DNA of 64,000 bases. It comes from Treponema sp. (GTDB lineage Bacteria > Spirochaetota > Spirochaetia > Treponematales > Treponemataceae). The stretch covers positions 62,001-126,000 of the forward strand of contig JAFUYH010000010.1 in NCBI GenBank assembly GCA_017470605.1, in the 5' to 3' direction. Below are positions 18,591-26,946 of this stretch, piece by piece. Below the pieces are notes generated by a model. That model made no database searches. It worked only from the letters and a program-made list of their open reading frames with translations, and was not told the origin of the DNA. How positions within the stretch are numbered: position 1 is the first letter of the stretch; every line of letters begins with the position of its first letter. A program made the position numbers and the translations under genes.

Positions 18591-18622
18591 CAAAGGGAAT
18601 ATCCAACAAGTTTAGAAAATTT

Positions 18623-18654
18623 GATTTTCGGGCCTGACCCGAAAATCTATTTTC
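18623..18654 (+). terminator. Terminator of the acidic protein gene
   Basis: GATTTTCGGG (18623-18632) pairs perfectly with CCCGAAAATC (18638-18647) around CCTGA, then TATTTTC. Confidence 0.85.
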
Positions 18655-18713
18655 AGTCAGAACAAGGACTTACAGATTACCGCACTTATCAGAAATCCCC
18701 TTTATATTATATA

Positions 18714-19061
18714 CTACAGTTCTATAACCTTCCCTGCATGCCAGAGTTTTTCCAAATCATAGAATTTTCTGGCAGTATCTGACATAAGATGAACAACAAT
18801 TGGACCTAAATCTATAAGGTTCCAGTCATCTCCATCAGGACTTTTTCTGTTTGTAACATGAATTTCAAGATCATTATCCTTAATATAATCTTTAATCTGT
18901 TTATACAGACCCTGCCAGTGAACAGAACTGTTTACGGTAACAATTACAAAATAATCTGTCCAGCTGTTCAGACCGCTAATATCAAGCAGAACAACATCAT
19001 TTCCTTTTCCATCAACCATCAGTCTGGCAATTTCTATAGCCTTTTCTTCTGTTGTTTTCAT
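18714..19061 (-). CDS. rsfS: Ribosome silencing factor RsfS (Iojap)
   Basis: RsfS binds ribosomal protein L14 and blocks subunit joining when nutrients are scarce. The 115-residue protein has the family core: DISGLNSWTDYFVIVT (about 28-43), then the GDDWNLIDLGPIVVHLM segment (77-93) and the closing YDLEKLW. It lies 17 bases after the LCP gene, last in a minus-strand series with obg and yqeK, the usual bacterial order. An AAGGAG site precedes the ATG. Confidence 0.95.
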   Translation of the reverse strand: MKTTEEKAIEIARLMVDGKGNDVVLLDISGLNSWTDYFVIVTVNSSVHWQGLYKQIKDYIKDNDLEIHVTNRKSPDGDDWNLIDLGPIVVHLMSDTARKFYDLEKLWHAGKVIEL

Positions 19062-19078
19062 ATTTATAACGCTCCTTT

Positions 19079-20284
19079 TTACCTTACGTAACGACCATCA
19101 AAATCCTTTCCAAGGATAATTGTAAAGTCAACATTTGCTTCAGAAGAAGAATCAAAAACTTCATCTTCTGCATCAGGCTCTTTTATATTCGTACAATGGA
19201 TAAATTCTCCCACAAGTTTTGCTACAGTTTCATTTCCAATATGGTCAATAATTATTGTTTCTTCATAATCATTTCTGTTAGCATTTACAGGGCTCAATAC
19301 GTCATAACTGGCATTCTGGAAAAGAATTGCAGTATTGCGGGCAAGCCCCTGAACTGTAGTTCCGTTCTGAATTTCTATAACGTAAACACGGCTTGTCATG
19401 GAATCTGCCGTAGAATTAAGAATTGCAATAGTCTGGCGTACAGCTTCCTTAATAAATTCTCCGTTATTATCAGGGAAAAGCAGGAACTGATCATCTACAC
19501 GGCGCAGAGAACCTGTAATGGTCTGCCTTACAATAGACTCCGAATCAACGTCGGCAATCTGCTGTATTAATGTTTTTTCTTCTTCTTTAGTCAGATTTGA
19601 AACAAAACAGTCTGAATAGATATTAAAATTATCCTCATTAAGGAAAATTTCATATTTTTTATCATGAATACCGCTCAAAAAGGCTGCCATACAGTTCTGA
19701 TAGCGTTCCTGAACATCATATTCATTTTCTTCTGGCAGCCTGTATTTCAGATATACGGCAATTTTATCACCATCAAGGTTGATGGCTCCAGAAGGCAGAA
19801 GCCAGCGTTCTCCACTTTCAGAAACAAAATCTACAGGTTCTGAAATAAAGACCCTCATACCGCCCAGATAGTCAGACAGCTTAATAAAGTCATCAAAATC
19901 AAGGATAATATAAAAAGGAATTTTTATTCCCAAAAGTTTTTCAACTTCCTGCTTATAGGATTCCACTCCAAGTTCAGAATAAACGCTTTTTAGTTTATCA
20001 ACCCTGTTAAGAGACTGCCAGATTGAACCTGTATGAGCAGGAAGATTTATAAGGGCAGCCTTATAGGATTCAGGATAATAAATCATTACGCTGGAAAAAA
20101 GGACTTCAGAATCTTCATCTTCTACAATAAACAGAGTCTTTAAATTTGAATCACGGTTAATCACTTCCGTTACGGCATTTGTTTTGAGTGCAAATGAAAA
20201 AATAAGAACAAGGACAACTGCAAGAATCAGAATAAATGCAATAAAAAGAAGCCCCTTCTGTTCATTCCTAATTTTTTTCTTCAT
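19079..20284 (-). CDS. LytR-CpsA-Psr (LCP) family protein with LytR C-terminal domain
   Basis: The 401-residue protein has one N-terminal membrane segment (about 12-34), so most of it is periplasmic. An LCP-like domain covers about 50-225, including a Y-P-E-S strand and the conserved-looking YLKYRLPEENEYDVQERYQN region (about 182-201) with the basic residues used for polyprenyl-phosphate binding. A LytR_C domain follows (about 300-395; IEIQNGTTVQGLA). LCP enzymes transfer glycopolymers to cell-wall acceptors, but the acceptor in a spirochaete is unclear. The start overlaps yqeK by 17 bases, so translation is probably coupled. Confidence 0.85.
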   Translation of the reverse strand: MKKKIRNEQKGLLFIAFILILAVVLVLIFSFALKTNAVTEVINRDSNLKTLFIVEDEDSEVLFSSVMIYYPESYKAALINLPAHTGSIWQSLNRVDKLKSVYSELGVESYKQEVEKLLGIKIPFYIILDFDDFIKLSDYLGGMRVFISEPVDFVSESGERWLLPSGAINLDGDKIAVYLKYRLPEENEYDVQERYQNCMAAFLSGIHDKKYEIFLNEDNFNIYSDCFVSNLTKEEEKTLIQQIADVDSESIVRQTITGSLRRVDDQFLLFPDNNGEFIKEAVRQTIAILNSTADSMTSRVYVIEIQNGTTVQGLARNTAILFQNASYDVLSPVNANRNDYEETIIIDHIGNETVAKLVGEFIHCTNIKEPDAEDEVFDSSSEANVDFTIILGKDFDGRYVR

Positions 20285-20861
20285 TATTAACCATCCCTCG
20301 GTAATATTCTATCATTTTTAATGTTTCAGGATAAACGACATACCCTTTCTTTGTTATATATTCATAGTTTTCTTCAAGTACAGAAAGAAACATTTCATCC
20401 AAAGAAAGCTTAAAAAGGTTTTCCCTATATTCATCTGTAGACTGCGGACGTCCCGGTTCAATCTTATCTGCAAGAAAAAGACATTTTCCAAGATTGCAGA
20501 TTCCAAGTTTTGCTGAAGTGTGATTTGCAACAGCCTCTTTTATCTCTGCATCTTTTATACCGAATTTCTCTTCCATCAGAACGGCTGCCGCACGGCCATG
20601 CAATAAAGACGGAAGATTTTTTTCAATTTCCAGAACAGGTTCTCCGTCTTTTAATGAAAGTTCTATCAGCTGGTCATCAGGAAAATCCTTACACATATCG
20701 TGTCCAATTCCTGCAAGATAACCTTTTGTTTCATCTAAACCATAATGACGGCAAAGGCGGGCTGTCATTTCTGCCACGCGAACAGAATGTTCAAAACGTG
20801 TCTTTTTAACATTCTGTCTTGTAAATTCCTTTACCTCTTCAATCAGCTTCAAATAATCCAT
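20268..20861 (-). CDS. yqeK: YqeK family HD-domain diadenosine tetraphosphatase
   Basis: YqeK hydrolyses Ap4A symmetrically, a stress-nucleotide control step. The 197-residue protein carries the HD metal ligands in RFEHSVRVAE (22-31) and GHDMCKD (about 52-58), plus LLHGRAAA and NHTSA further on, all typical of the family. It lies between obg and the LCP gene. In many bacteria nadD sits directly upstream of yqeK, but here only 58 bases separate it from obg, so nadD is not in the cluster. Confidence 0.92.
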   Translation of the reverse strand: MDYLKLIEEVKEFTRQNVKKTRFEHSVRVAEMTARLCRHYGLDETKGYLAGIGHDMCKDFPDDQLIELSLKDGEPVLEIEKNLPSLLHGRAAAVLMEEKFGIKDAEIKEAVANHTSAKLGICNLGKCLFLADKIEPGRPQSTDEYRENLFKLSLDEMFLSVLEENYEYITKKGYVVYPETLKMIEYYRGMVNNEEKN

Positions 20862-20919
20862 ATTTTATTCAATATACTTTAATTTGTTTTCAAAAACAAG
20901 TTAATGCCAGCTTCAAAGC

Positions 20920-22044
20920 CTAATTTTCAAGTCCCGGGTATTGAACATCATCATCATCATCGTCTATAACTGCACGGGAGGCAAGAAAATCACTTCCAAA
21001 AGTTTTTTCTTCATCAGATTCAGAAAGACTCTTCTTTTCCTGCCCCTTTACCAGTTTTACTATTTCAAGGCGGGCTTCTTTCATTCCCCTGCCACCAGCA
21101 ACGGAAACAGGAATTACAACAGTATCAGGCTCTTCTGCACGAATCTTTTCTGCAAGTTCAACAGCGTGCTCATAGGCACCTTCTATATCTATCTTATTGC
21201 AAAGAACAATGCGTGGCTTTTCCATAAGCTCGTCAGAATATTTTTCCAGTTCATCACACAAAGTTGAATAAGCTGTCAGATAATTTTCATCGGCACAGTC
21301 AATCATAAAAATAAGGCAGGAAGTTCTGGTAATGTGCTTCAGAAAGGTATCTCCAAGCCCCAGTCCTTCTGAGGCACCTTCTATAATTCCCGGTATGTCT
21401 GCAATAATAATATCACTTTCATCATCTATTCTTAGCACTCCAAGGTTTGGAATGATTGTTGTAAAGGGATATGGCGCAATTTTTGGACGGGCGTTTGTGA
21501 AATATGTAAGCAGGGATGATTTTCCTGCATTAGGGAAACCTACAAGCCCTGCGTCTGCCATGATGGAAAGTTCAAGAGTAAGCATGCGGCTTTCTCCCGG
21601 CTGACCTGGATTTGCATGACGGGGAGCCTGATTTGTGGAAGTCTTAAAATGAACGTTTCCCCAGCCGCCGTTACCGCCTTTAAGGTAAGTAAAACTTTCA
21701 TCGCCTTTTGCAGTTGAAAAGTCGTAAATGATTTCGCCAGTTTCTGCATCACGGATTGTAGTTCCAGGCGGAACAGGAATAACACAGTCTTCTCCGTCTG
21801 CTCCAAAACGGTTCCAGCCCTGACCGTCTCCGCCATTTTTTGCCTTAAAAAAGTGACGGTGACGAAGTTTTGCAAGAGTACGCATATTACGCTTTACGGT
21901 AAAAATTACATCTCCGCCCTTTCCGCCGTCTCCGCCGTTAGGTCCACCGTGAGGAATATATTTTTCCCGGCGAAAAGCAACACATCCGTTTCCACCGTTT
22001 CCTGAGCGTACTTCAATAGTAGCCTCGTCTGCAAAACCAATCAT
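20920..22044 (-). CDS. obg: GTPase ObgE/CgtA
   Basis: Obg is an essential GTPase for late 50S assembly and stress control. The 374-residue protein has the glycine-rich Obg fold (1-158; GGNGCVAFRREK, GGDGGKGGDV), the G domain with G1 GFPNAGKSS (about 169-177), DIPG (G3) and NKID (G4), and an acidic tail (DDDDDDVQYPG). A CAGGAG ribosome site lies before the ATG, directly preceded by a hairpin. It follows rplU and rpmA, the classic order. Confidence 0.97.
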   Translation of the reverse strand: MIGFADEATIEVRSGNGGNGCVAFRREKYIPHGGPNGGDGGKGGDVIFTVKRNMRTLAKLRHRHFFKAKNGGDGQGWNRFGADGEDCVIPVPPGTTIRDAETGEIIYDFSTAKGDESFTYLKGGNGGWGNVHFKTSTNQAPRHANPGQPGESRMLTLELSIMADAGLVGFPNAGKSSLLTYFTNARPKIAPYPFTTIIPNLGVLRIDDESDIIIADIPGIIEGASEGLGLGDTFLKHITRTSCLIFMIDCADENYLTAYSTLCDELEKYSDELMEKPRIVLCNKIDIEGAYEHAVELAEKIRAEEPDTVVIPVSVAGGRGMKEARLEIVKLVKGQEKKSLSESDEEKTFGSDFLASRAVIDDDDDDVQYPGLEN

Positions 22045-22049
22045 AAAAG

Positions 22050-22076
22050 CTCCTGTTTAAGGCCTCCGGCGGCCTT
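22050..22076 (-). promoter_or_regulatory. Hairpin next to the obg ribosome site
   Basis: On the minus strand AAGGCC, GCCGGA and GGCCTT form a stem-loop immediately before TTAAACAGGAG, which contains the obg ribosome site. The same hairpin-TTAMACAGGA arrangement occurs at 44170-44192 and 16723-16750. On the plus strand it is followed by six T, but no plus-strand gene needs a terminator here. Confidence 0.5.
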
Positions 22077-22082
22077 TTTTAT

Positions 22083-22120
22083 AAAAAAAATACCCGGCTG
22101 ATTTACGTCACGCCGGGTAT
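22083..22120 (-). terminator. Terminator between rpmA and obg
   Basis: ATACCCGGC and GCCGGGTAT (22090-22098 and 22112-22120) form a nine-pair stem followed on the minus strand by eight T. It probably reduces readthrough from the ribosomal-protein genes into obg. Confidence 0.85.
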
Positions 22121-22140
22121 CTACAAAATCTAGCTAAAAC

Positions 22141-22395
22141 TTATTTTGCAGCTTCAACAGAAATGTATTTGTGATTCATGCGTTCACTGAAAACAACTTT
22201 TCCGTCAGCAGTTGCGAACAGGCTGTCATCTCCGGCTTTCATTACATTTTCACCAGGATAGAATTTTGTTCCGCGCTGTCTAACAAGAATTGAACCTGCA
22301 GTAACAGTTTCACCAGCATATTTCTTAATACCCAGATTTTTTGGATTTGAATCGCGGCCGTTTTTGGCACCGCTTCCACCTCTAGTTCTTCCCAT
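22141..22395 (-). CDS. rpmA: Ribosomal protein L27 (bL27)
   Basis: The 84-residue L27 lies at the peptidyl-transferase centre. It has the conserved [20 protein letters not shown] segment (6-25) and [18 protein letters not shown] (35-52). The N-terminus begins [12 protein letters not shown], so the usual MAHKKGGGS is replaced by an RTRG form. No cleavable Firmicutes-type extension is present. It lies 30 bases after rplU, with AGGAG before the ATG. Confidence 0.97.
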   Translation of the reverse strand: MGRTRGGSGAKNGRDSNPKNLGIKKYAGETVTAGSILVRQRGTKFYPGENVMKAGDDSLFATADGKVVFSERMNHKYISVEAAK

Positions 22396-22425
22396 AGTAG
22401 TCTCCTATTTAAAGATTAAAATCAA

Positions 22426-22740
22426 TTATGCAAGTGTGATAGAATCAACACGAACCTTTGTATACTGCTGTCTGTGTCCAATAAGACGATGATAATCTTT
22501 CTTAGACTTGTACTTGAATACGAGAACTTTCTTGTCTTTGAAAGTTTCTTCAACTACAACAGTAACTTTTGCACCCTTTACATAAGGAGTACCAACACTG
22601 ATTTTATCTCCATCACTTACCAAAAGAACTGTGTCGATGTCGATTTTTGTACCTTTTTCAGCATCAAGCTTATCTACAGTAAGGACAAGGTCTTTTTCTG
22701 CCTTATACTGCTTGCCCTTGAATTCAATTGTAGCGTACAT
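22426..22740 (-). CDS. rplU: Ribosomal protein L21 (bL21)
   Basis: The 104-residue L21 has the family start MYATIEFKGKQYKAEKD and the C-terminal KRRKDYHR-type motif in the form KSKKDYHRLIGHRQQYTKV (78-96). It is the first gene of the rplU-rpmA-obg series. A leader of about 145 bases separates it from the predicted promoter, long enough for autogenous control, although no known L21-leader structure was identified. Confidence 0.97.
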   Translation of the reverse strand: MYATIEFKGKQYKAEKDLVLTVDKLDAEKGTKIDIDTVLLVSDGDKISVGTPYVKGAKVTVVVEETFKDKKVLVFKYKSKKDYHRLIGHRQQYTKVRVDSITLA

Positions 22741-22919
22741 ACAATACCTCTATATACATTTATAAGCGTCCAGAGCAGAGGAAAAAAGGAAACGGAATCC
22801 GAACTGCAAAAGACTGATGATCAGACTATGTCAGAAGTGTAAAACGGGGATTAAACACTACTAATCCATAAGTCTAAACACGTATCAAAGATAATATCAG
22901 AAAGGGCTTTTTTATGCAA
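22741..22919 (-). promoter_or_regulatory. rplU promoter and long leader
   Basis: Minus strand: TTGCAT (22914-22919), 17 bases, TATTAT (22891-22896). Transcription should start near 22884 and leave a leader of about 145 bases. The rest of the gap, 22920-23126, holds a GGCGG/CCGCC hairpin (22948-22963), a terminator and no gene. Confidence 0.55.
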
Positions 22920-22981
22920 TAGGCAGAGTAAAGACTGAAAGAATAAAGGCGGACTTTACCGCCTGCTGTTTATTAAAAAAT

Positions 22982-23017
22982 AAAGGACAGGCTGAACAAA
23001 GAATCAGCCTGCCCTTT
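22982..23017 (-). terminator. Terminator of cellobiose phosphorylase gene
   Basis: CAGGCTGA and TCAGCCTG form the core of a stem extended by AAAGG/CCTTT. On the minus strand it is followed by a T-rich run (TTTATTTTTTAA). Confidence 0.75.
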
Positions 23018-23126
23018 TGAAATTGTTCAAATTGACGACGACATAACTAAAGGAAGTTTTGCCGCCGCATTTATTCAATAGTCATTACACCATTCGTGTC
23101 ATAGCCCGGCTTAACCAGGCTATTTC

Positions 23127-25553
23127 TTACACTCTTTCAGTTGGGAATGACTTAGCATCTTTACCCATATAGGCAACAATGCTTGTTCCGTCCTTAATCA
23201 TGCTGACTGGAATTACAGCGGCATCAAGGCGTTTTCCATCTACTTCAATGTATTCAATACCCTTAGAAACATGCTGAGGATTCTTTACCTCAATCTTAAG
23301 GTTCATCTTGCGCCAGCGGCGTTCTACACTGAATCCATCCCAGTCATGTTTAATACATGGATCAATCAAAAGACCATCATACTGAGGTTTAATTCCCAGC
23401 ATATACTGAGTGATTGAGTAGTAGTTCCAGGTTGCAGCACCAGAAAGCCAAGATGTTCTTGTGTTTCCAGGACGTTTTGAGTATGCAGAATAAGTTGTCT
23501 GTCCTACAACGTAAGGTTCACTCTGACGAATTTCTGCCTTATCGTTATATGCAGGAGGAATAGAAGCCTTACAGTATTCGTAAGCACGGTCTCCGTTTCC
23601 AAGCATTGTTTCTGCAATAACACCCCAACCCTGAGTATGATTGAAGATACCGGCATTTTCCTTAATACCCTTCAAGAATACTACAGATGTCATAAGGTCT
23701 GAACGAGTCTTTACAAATGGAGGCGCACAAAGCATAAGTCCATAAGGAGTTGCAAGCTTTTCTTTTACAGCTTCCATACAAAGCTTAGCCTGTTCTGCAG
23801 TTGCAGCAGAAGACATAACAGCCCAAACCTGAGTATTAAAGTAAATCTGACCTTCTTCAATTGACTGAGTACCGTAAACAGTTCCATCTTCGCCAACAGC
23901 CCAGATAAACCACTTGCCGTCCCAGCATTTTTTCTGAATATTTTCATCAAGAGTTTTGCGCTGTGCCAAAGCCCAGTCAGCTTCATCTTTCTTTCCAAGA
24001 CGAGTTGCAATATCAGCATAAGTTGTAAGACCTAAGCGGAGCTGGAAAGCAACGAAAAGAGATTCTCCGTGGTAACCAAGTTTAAGACAGTCGTTCCAGT
24101 CTGCAAGAAGACCGCAAGGAAGTCCGTCTGCACCCATTCTTTCAAGGTTGAATTCAAGGGCACGTTTAAGGTGACCAAATACTGTAGCTTCTCCACCATC
24201 AGCATAAGGAACTACTCTGTTATAGAAGTCAAATTTACCAGTTTCTGCAACAAAACATGGAACAGCGTTGAAGAACCATTCACAGTCATCTGAGCGGAAT
24301 TCTTCTGGCTTTGGAGCCTTTTCGTGACCAGCGTTGAAGTCCTTAGAAATTACAGGAACAGCACCACCATTCTGACACTGACCAGAAATCATTCTTACAA
24401 GGCGTTCTTCTGCTTCTTCTGGAATTGCAGCAGAAACACCAAGAATATCCTGTACAGAGTCGCGGTAACCAAGACCATCACGTTCTCCGTTGTATACTAA
24501 AGATGCAGCACGAGACCATGCAAAGGTAATCAAACAGTTATACAATCCCCAAACATTTACTGTGTGGTTAATGTCTTCATCTGGAGTGATTGCCTTGAAT
24601 GAACCGAGTTTTGCATGCCAGTTATTAACAAGCTTTTCAAATTCTTCATCAGCACGCTTAAAGTTACCAAATTCATTAACAATCTTCTGGCCAACAGCGC
24701 GGGCATCATCAATACCCAGCATAAGCATAACTTCTTTTGTTTCGCCTGGTTTAAGTTCAATATCTGCCTGAACTGTACCGCAGGAGTTATCACCATAGGC
24801 TTCAGAGTTTGTACAGGCTCCGTCTACAACAGCCTTTGGATGCTCGTAAGAACCGTATGTTCCAATAAATGCCTCGCGGCTTGTATCAAAACCTGTCATT
24901 GGGGCACCAACAAGAGCAACCCACTGGCTCATATATGCACCGCCAACTTCCCATTCAGGGTGCTGGATGTAAAGGTTATCCTGAATTGAATAGCGCAAGA
25001 GATTGTCACCAACTTTTTCACCCTTTACGATAAAGAGGGAATACTGCAGGTTTACTTGATCCTGAGTAGTATTCCACTGGTTAGCAAATTCACAGTAAGA
25101 AAAGGCACGAATCTTGCGGACTTTATCGCTTGTGTTTGTAAGCTTAAGTCTCCAGTATTCAAAGTTCTGTCCAAGAGGAACGTAATATTTTGTTTCGCTC
25201 TTAATTCCCTTGTATTCAGATGTAATGATTGTATAAGCGGTACCATGACGGCATTCACTCTTGTACTGGTCAAGAGGTTTTCCTACAGGCTGCCAGGAAG
25301 CTGACCAGAAATCTCCATCTTCCATATCTCGAAGATAAAAGTAGCGGCCAGGCTGATCCATTGGAACTGCATTAAAGCGAAGACGCATGAATCGTCCCTG
25401 TGCACCAGATTTGTAAAAACCGTATCCACCGGCATTATTTGTGATTACAGCACCATAAACTGTAGATCCAAGATAGTTACTCCAAGAGGTTGGAGTATCA
25501 GGACGAGTGATGACATATTCTGCCTTGTCGTCGTCAAAATAACCGTATTTCAT
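23127..25553 (-). CDS. Cellobiose phosphorylase (GH94)
   Basis: The enzyme splits cellobiose with phosphate into glucose 1-phosphate and glucose in the cytoplasm. The 808-residue protein begins MKYGYFDDDKAEYVITRPDT, the typical start of the family, and has the general-acid Asp in GLGYRDSVQDILG (about 355-367), WNDCLKLG and the C-terminal alpha-barrel. Length fits cellobiose rather than the longer cellodextrin or cyclic-glucan enzymes. The start at 25553 has AAGGAAGG just upstream; a longer frame from 25598 has none. It has its own promoter and terminator. It conserves ATP when cells take up beta-1,4-glucan disaccharides. Confidence 0.93.
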   Translation of the reverse strand: MKYGYFDDDKAEYVITRPDTPTSWSNYLGSTVYGAVITNNAGGYGFYKSGAQGRFMRLRFNAVPMDQPGRYFYLRDMEDGDFWSASWQPVGKPLDQYKSECRHGTAYTIITSEYKGIKSETKYYVPLGQNFEYWRLKLTNTSDKVRKIRAFSYCEFANQWNTTQDQVNLQYSLFIVKGEKVGDNLLRYSIQDNLYIQHPEWEVGGAYMSQWVALVGAPMTGFDTSREAFIGTYGSYEHPKAVVDGACTNSEAYGDNSCGTVQADIELKPGETKEVMLMLGIDDARAVGQKIVNEFGNFKRADEEFEKLVNNWHAKLGSFKAITPDEDINHTVNVWGLYNCLITFAWSRAASLVYNGERDGLGYRDSVQDILGVSAAIPEEAEERLVRMISGQCQNGGAVPVISKDFNAGHEKAPKPEEFRSDDCEWFFNAVPCFVAETGKFDFYNRVVPYADGGEATVFGHLKRALEFNLERMGADGLPCGLLADWNDCLKLGYHGESLFVAFQLRLGLTTYADIATRLGKKDEADWALAQRKTLDENIQKKCWDGKWFIWAVGEDGTVYGTQSIEEGQIYFNTQVWAVMSSAATAEQAKLCMEAVKEKLATPYGLMLCAPPFVKTRSDLMTSVVFLKGIKENAGIFNHTQGWGVIAETMLGNGDRAYEYCKASIPPAYNDKAEIRQSEPYVVGQTTYSAYSKRPGNTRTSWLSGAATWNYYSITQYMLGIKPQYDGLLIDPCIKHDWDGFSVERRWRKMNLKIEVKNPQHVSKGIEYIEVDGKRLDAAVIPVSMIKDGTSIVAYMGKDAKSFPTERV

Positions 25554-25570
25554 TTTCCTTCCTTGATTGT

Positions 25571-25630
25571 TCGGGGAAATCCCCGATAAATATATCACCT
25601 TAGTGTAATTTATGAATGAGGATAAGTCAA
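25571..25630 (-). promoter_or_regulatory. Promoter and leader hairpin of cellobiose phosphorylase
   Basis: Minus strand: TTGACT (25625-25630), 17 bases, TACACT (25602-25607). The short leader holds a perfect hairpin, TCGGGG-AAAT-CCCCGA on the plus strand (25571-25586), just before the ribosome site. Confidence 0.65.
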
Positions 25631-25686
25631 TTAAGATAAAAAAAACAAATGATTTTTTTCAATACAAATATAGAAACGTACTTTTG

Positions 25687-25715
25687 TTGACAATTGCCCT
25701 GCAGATATTTACACT
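25687..25715 (+). promoter_or_regulatory. Promoter abutting the SLC13 gene
   Basis: TTGACA (25687-25692), 17 bases, TACACT (25710-25715), then six bases and the ATG. Transcription should start at the A of the start codon. Confidence 0.75.
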
Positions 25716-25721
25716 TCATTT

Positions 25722-26873
25722 ATGTTAAAAAAAATAACTGCACTTTTCAAAAAAGAACTGATGCTTTCTGTTTCCCTTATAGCAGCAATTGCTTCACTGT
25801 TTATAACCCCGCCTTCTCTCCGGCTGCTTCATGACATAGACTGGAAAACTCTGGCAACATTATTCATGCTTCTTTCCGTTCTGGAAGGTTTTAAGAAAGA
25901 AAATATCTTCCGCCCGCTTTTACAGCGCACCGGCCGCCTTTCTACTATCCGGGGCCTTACAACTTTTTTTGTTTTTTCAGTTTTCTTTTCTTCAATGTTC
26001 GTTACAAACGACGTTTCCCTAATCATTTTTGTACCGCTCACCATAATCCTTTTCCGCGCCGGCAAAAAAGAGCAGTATACAGTGCCGGTTCTTGTTCTGG
26101 AAAACATTGCGGCAGTCCGCGGTTCCCTGCTCACCCCTTTTGGAAGTCCCCAGAATTTATTTTTATTCAGTCAGAGCGGGCTTTCTGCAGCAAGTTTCAT
26201 GTTCAGAATGCTGCCCTTATGGGTAGTTTCAGCAGGCCTGCTTTTTCTTTTTATTCAGTTCATGTACAGAAAAGACCTAAAAGAAAAAATTATAATAGAA
26301 GAAAGTGATTTTTCTGCCCCATGGGAAGCAGAAGGCAGAAAAAGAAGGATTGTATATCTGACTCTCTTTATAATAATTATTGCAGCAATAGTAAGCCGCA
26401 CCAGATACTGGCCTGTCATTACAGTAATGGTAGCCCTAGCCCTGCTTATATTTGACCGTAAAATTTTAATAAAGACTGATTACGTTCTGCTTCTTACATT
26501 CCTCTGTTTTTTTATTTTTTCTTCTTCTATTGCAGCAAATCCTGCAATTTCAGATTTCTTAAAAAGTCATGTTGCAGAAAACGAATACTGGTGGAGCATT
26601 CTTTTAAGTCAGCTGGTATCAAACGTGCCTGCCTCCATCATCCTCTGGCCATTTACAGCAAACATTACAGCCCTGCTCTATGGGCTGGATTCTGCAGGCC
26701 TCTGCTCCATAATAGGCTCCCTGGCATCTGTTATAAACTACCGGCTTTATGCAAGAGAATATCCAGGCAGAGCCATGTACTTTATGAAGTGGTTTGAAAT
26801 AATAAGCCTTGCTTTTTTTGCGATAGTAGTGATTCCCCAGTATTTTCTGGGAAATTCGGGGCTGTTCCGCTAA
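25722..26873 (+). CDS. SLC13/ArsB-type anion permease
   Basis: The 383-residue protein is very hydrophobic, with about ten membrane segments, and falls in the ion-transporter superfamily. FVTNDVSLIIFVPLTI (about 94-109) resembles the conserved TNDxA motif, and LTPFGSPQNLFLF (about 137-149) the GxxxPxN substrate motif. A second inverted half has LVSNVPASIILWPF. Possible substrates include dicarboxylates, citrate or arsenite; none can be chosen. It has no ribosome site, and the -10 box ends six bases before the ATG, so the message should be leaderless. It is divergent from the cellobiose phosphorylase gene. Confidence 0.82.
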   Translation: MLKKITALFKKELMLSVSLIAAIASLFITPPSLRLLHDIDWKTLATLFMLLSVLEGFKKENIFRPLLQRTGRLSTIRGLTTFFVFSVFFSSMFVTNDVSLIIFVPLTIILFRAGKKEQYTVPVLVLENIAAVRGSLLTPFGSPQNLFLFSQSGLSAASFMFRMLPLWVVSAGLLFLFIQFMYRKDLKEKIIIEESDFSAPWEAEGRKRRIVYLTLFIIIIAAIVSRTRYWPVITVMVALALLIFDRKILIKTDYVLLLTFLCFFIFSSSIAANPAISDFLKSHVAENEYWWSILLSQLVSNVPASIILWPFTANITALLYGLDSAGLCSIIGSLASVINYRLYAREYPGRAMYFMKWFEIISLAFFAIVVIPQYFLGNSGLFR

Positions 26874-26946
26874 GAGTATTCTTATTTTAACAAAAATCAG
26901 TTTCTTTTCCCAAAATAATGCCTTATAAAATATGACAGAGGTAATT

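Noticed and set aside
18306-18593. Minus-strand frame opposite the acidic protein
   Set aside because: Its Val/Ile/Phe-rich translation is the mirror of the GAT-rich codons of the real gene and has no ribosome site.
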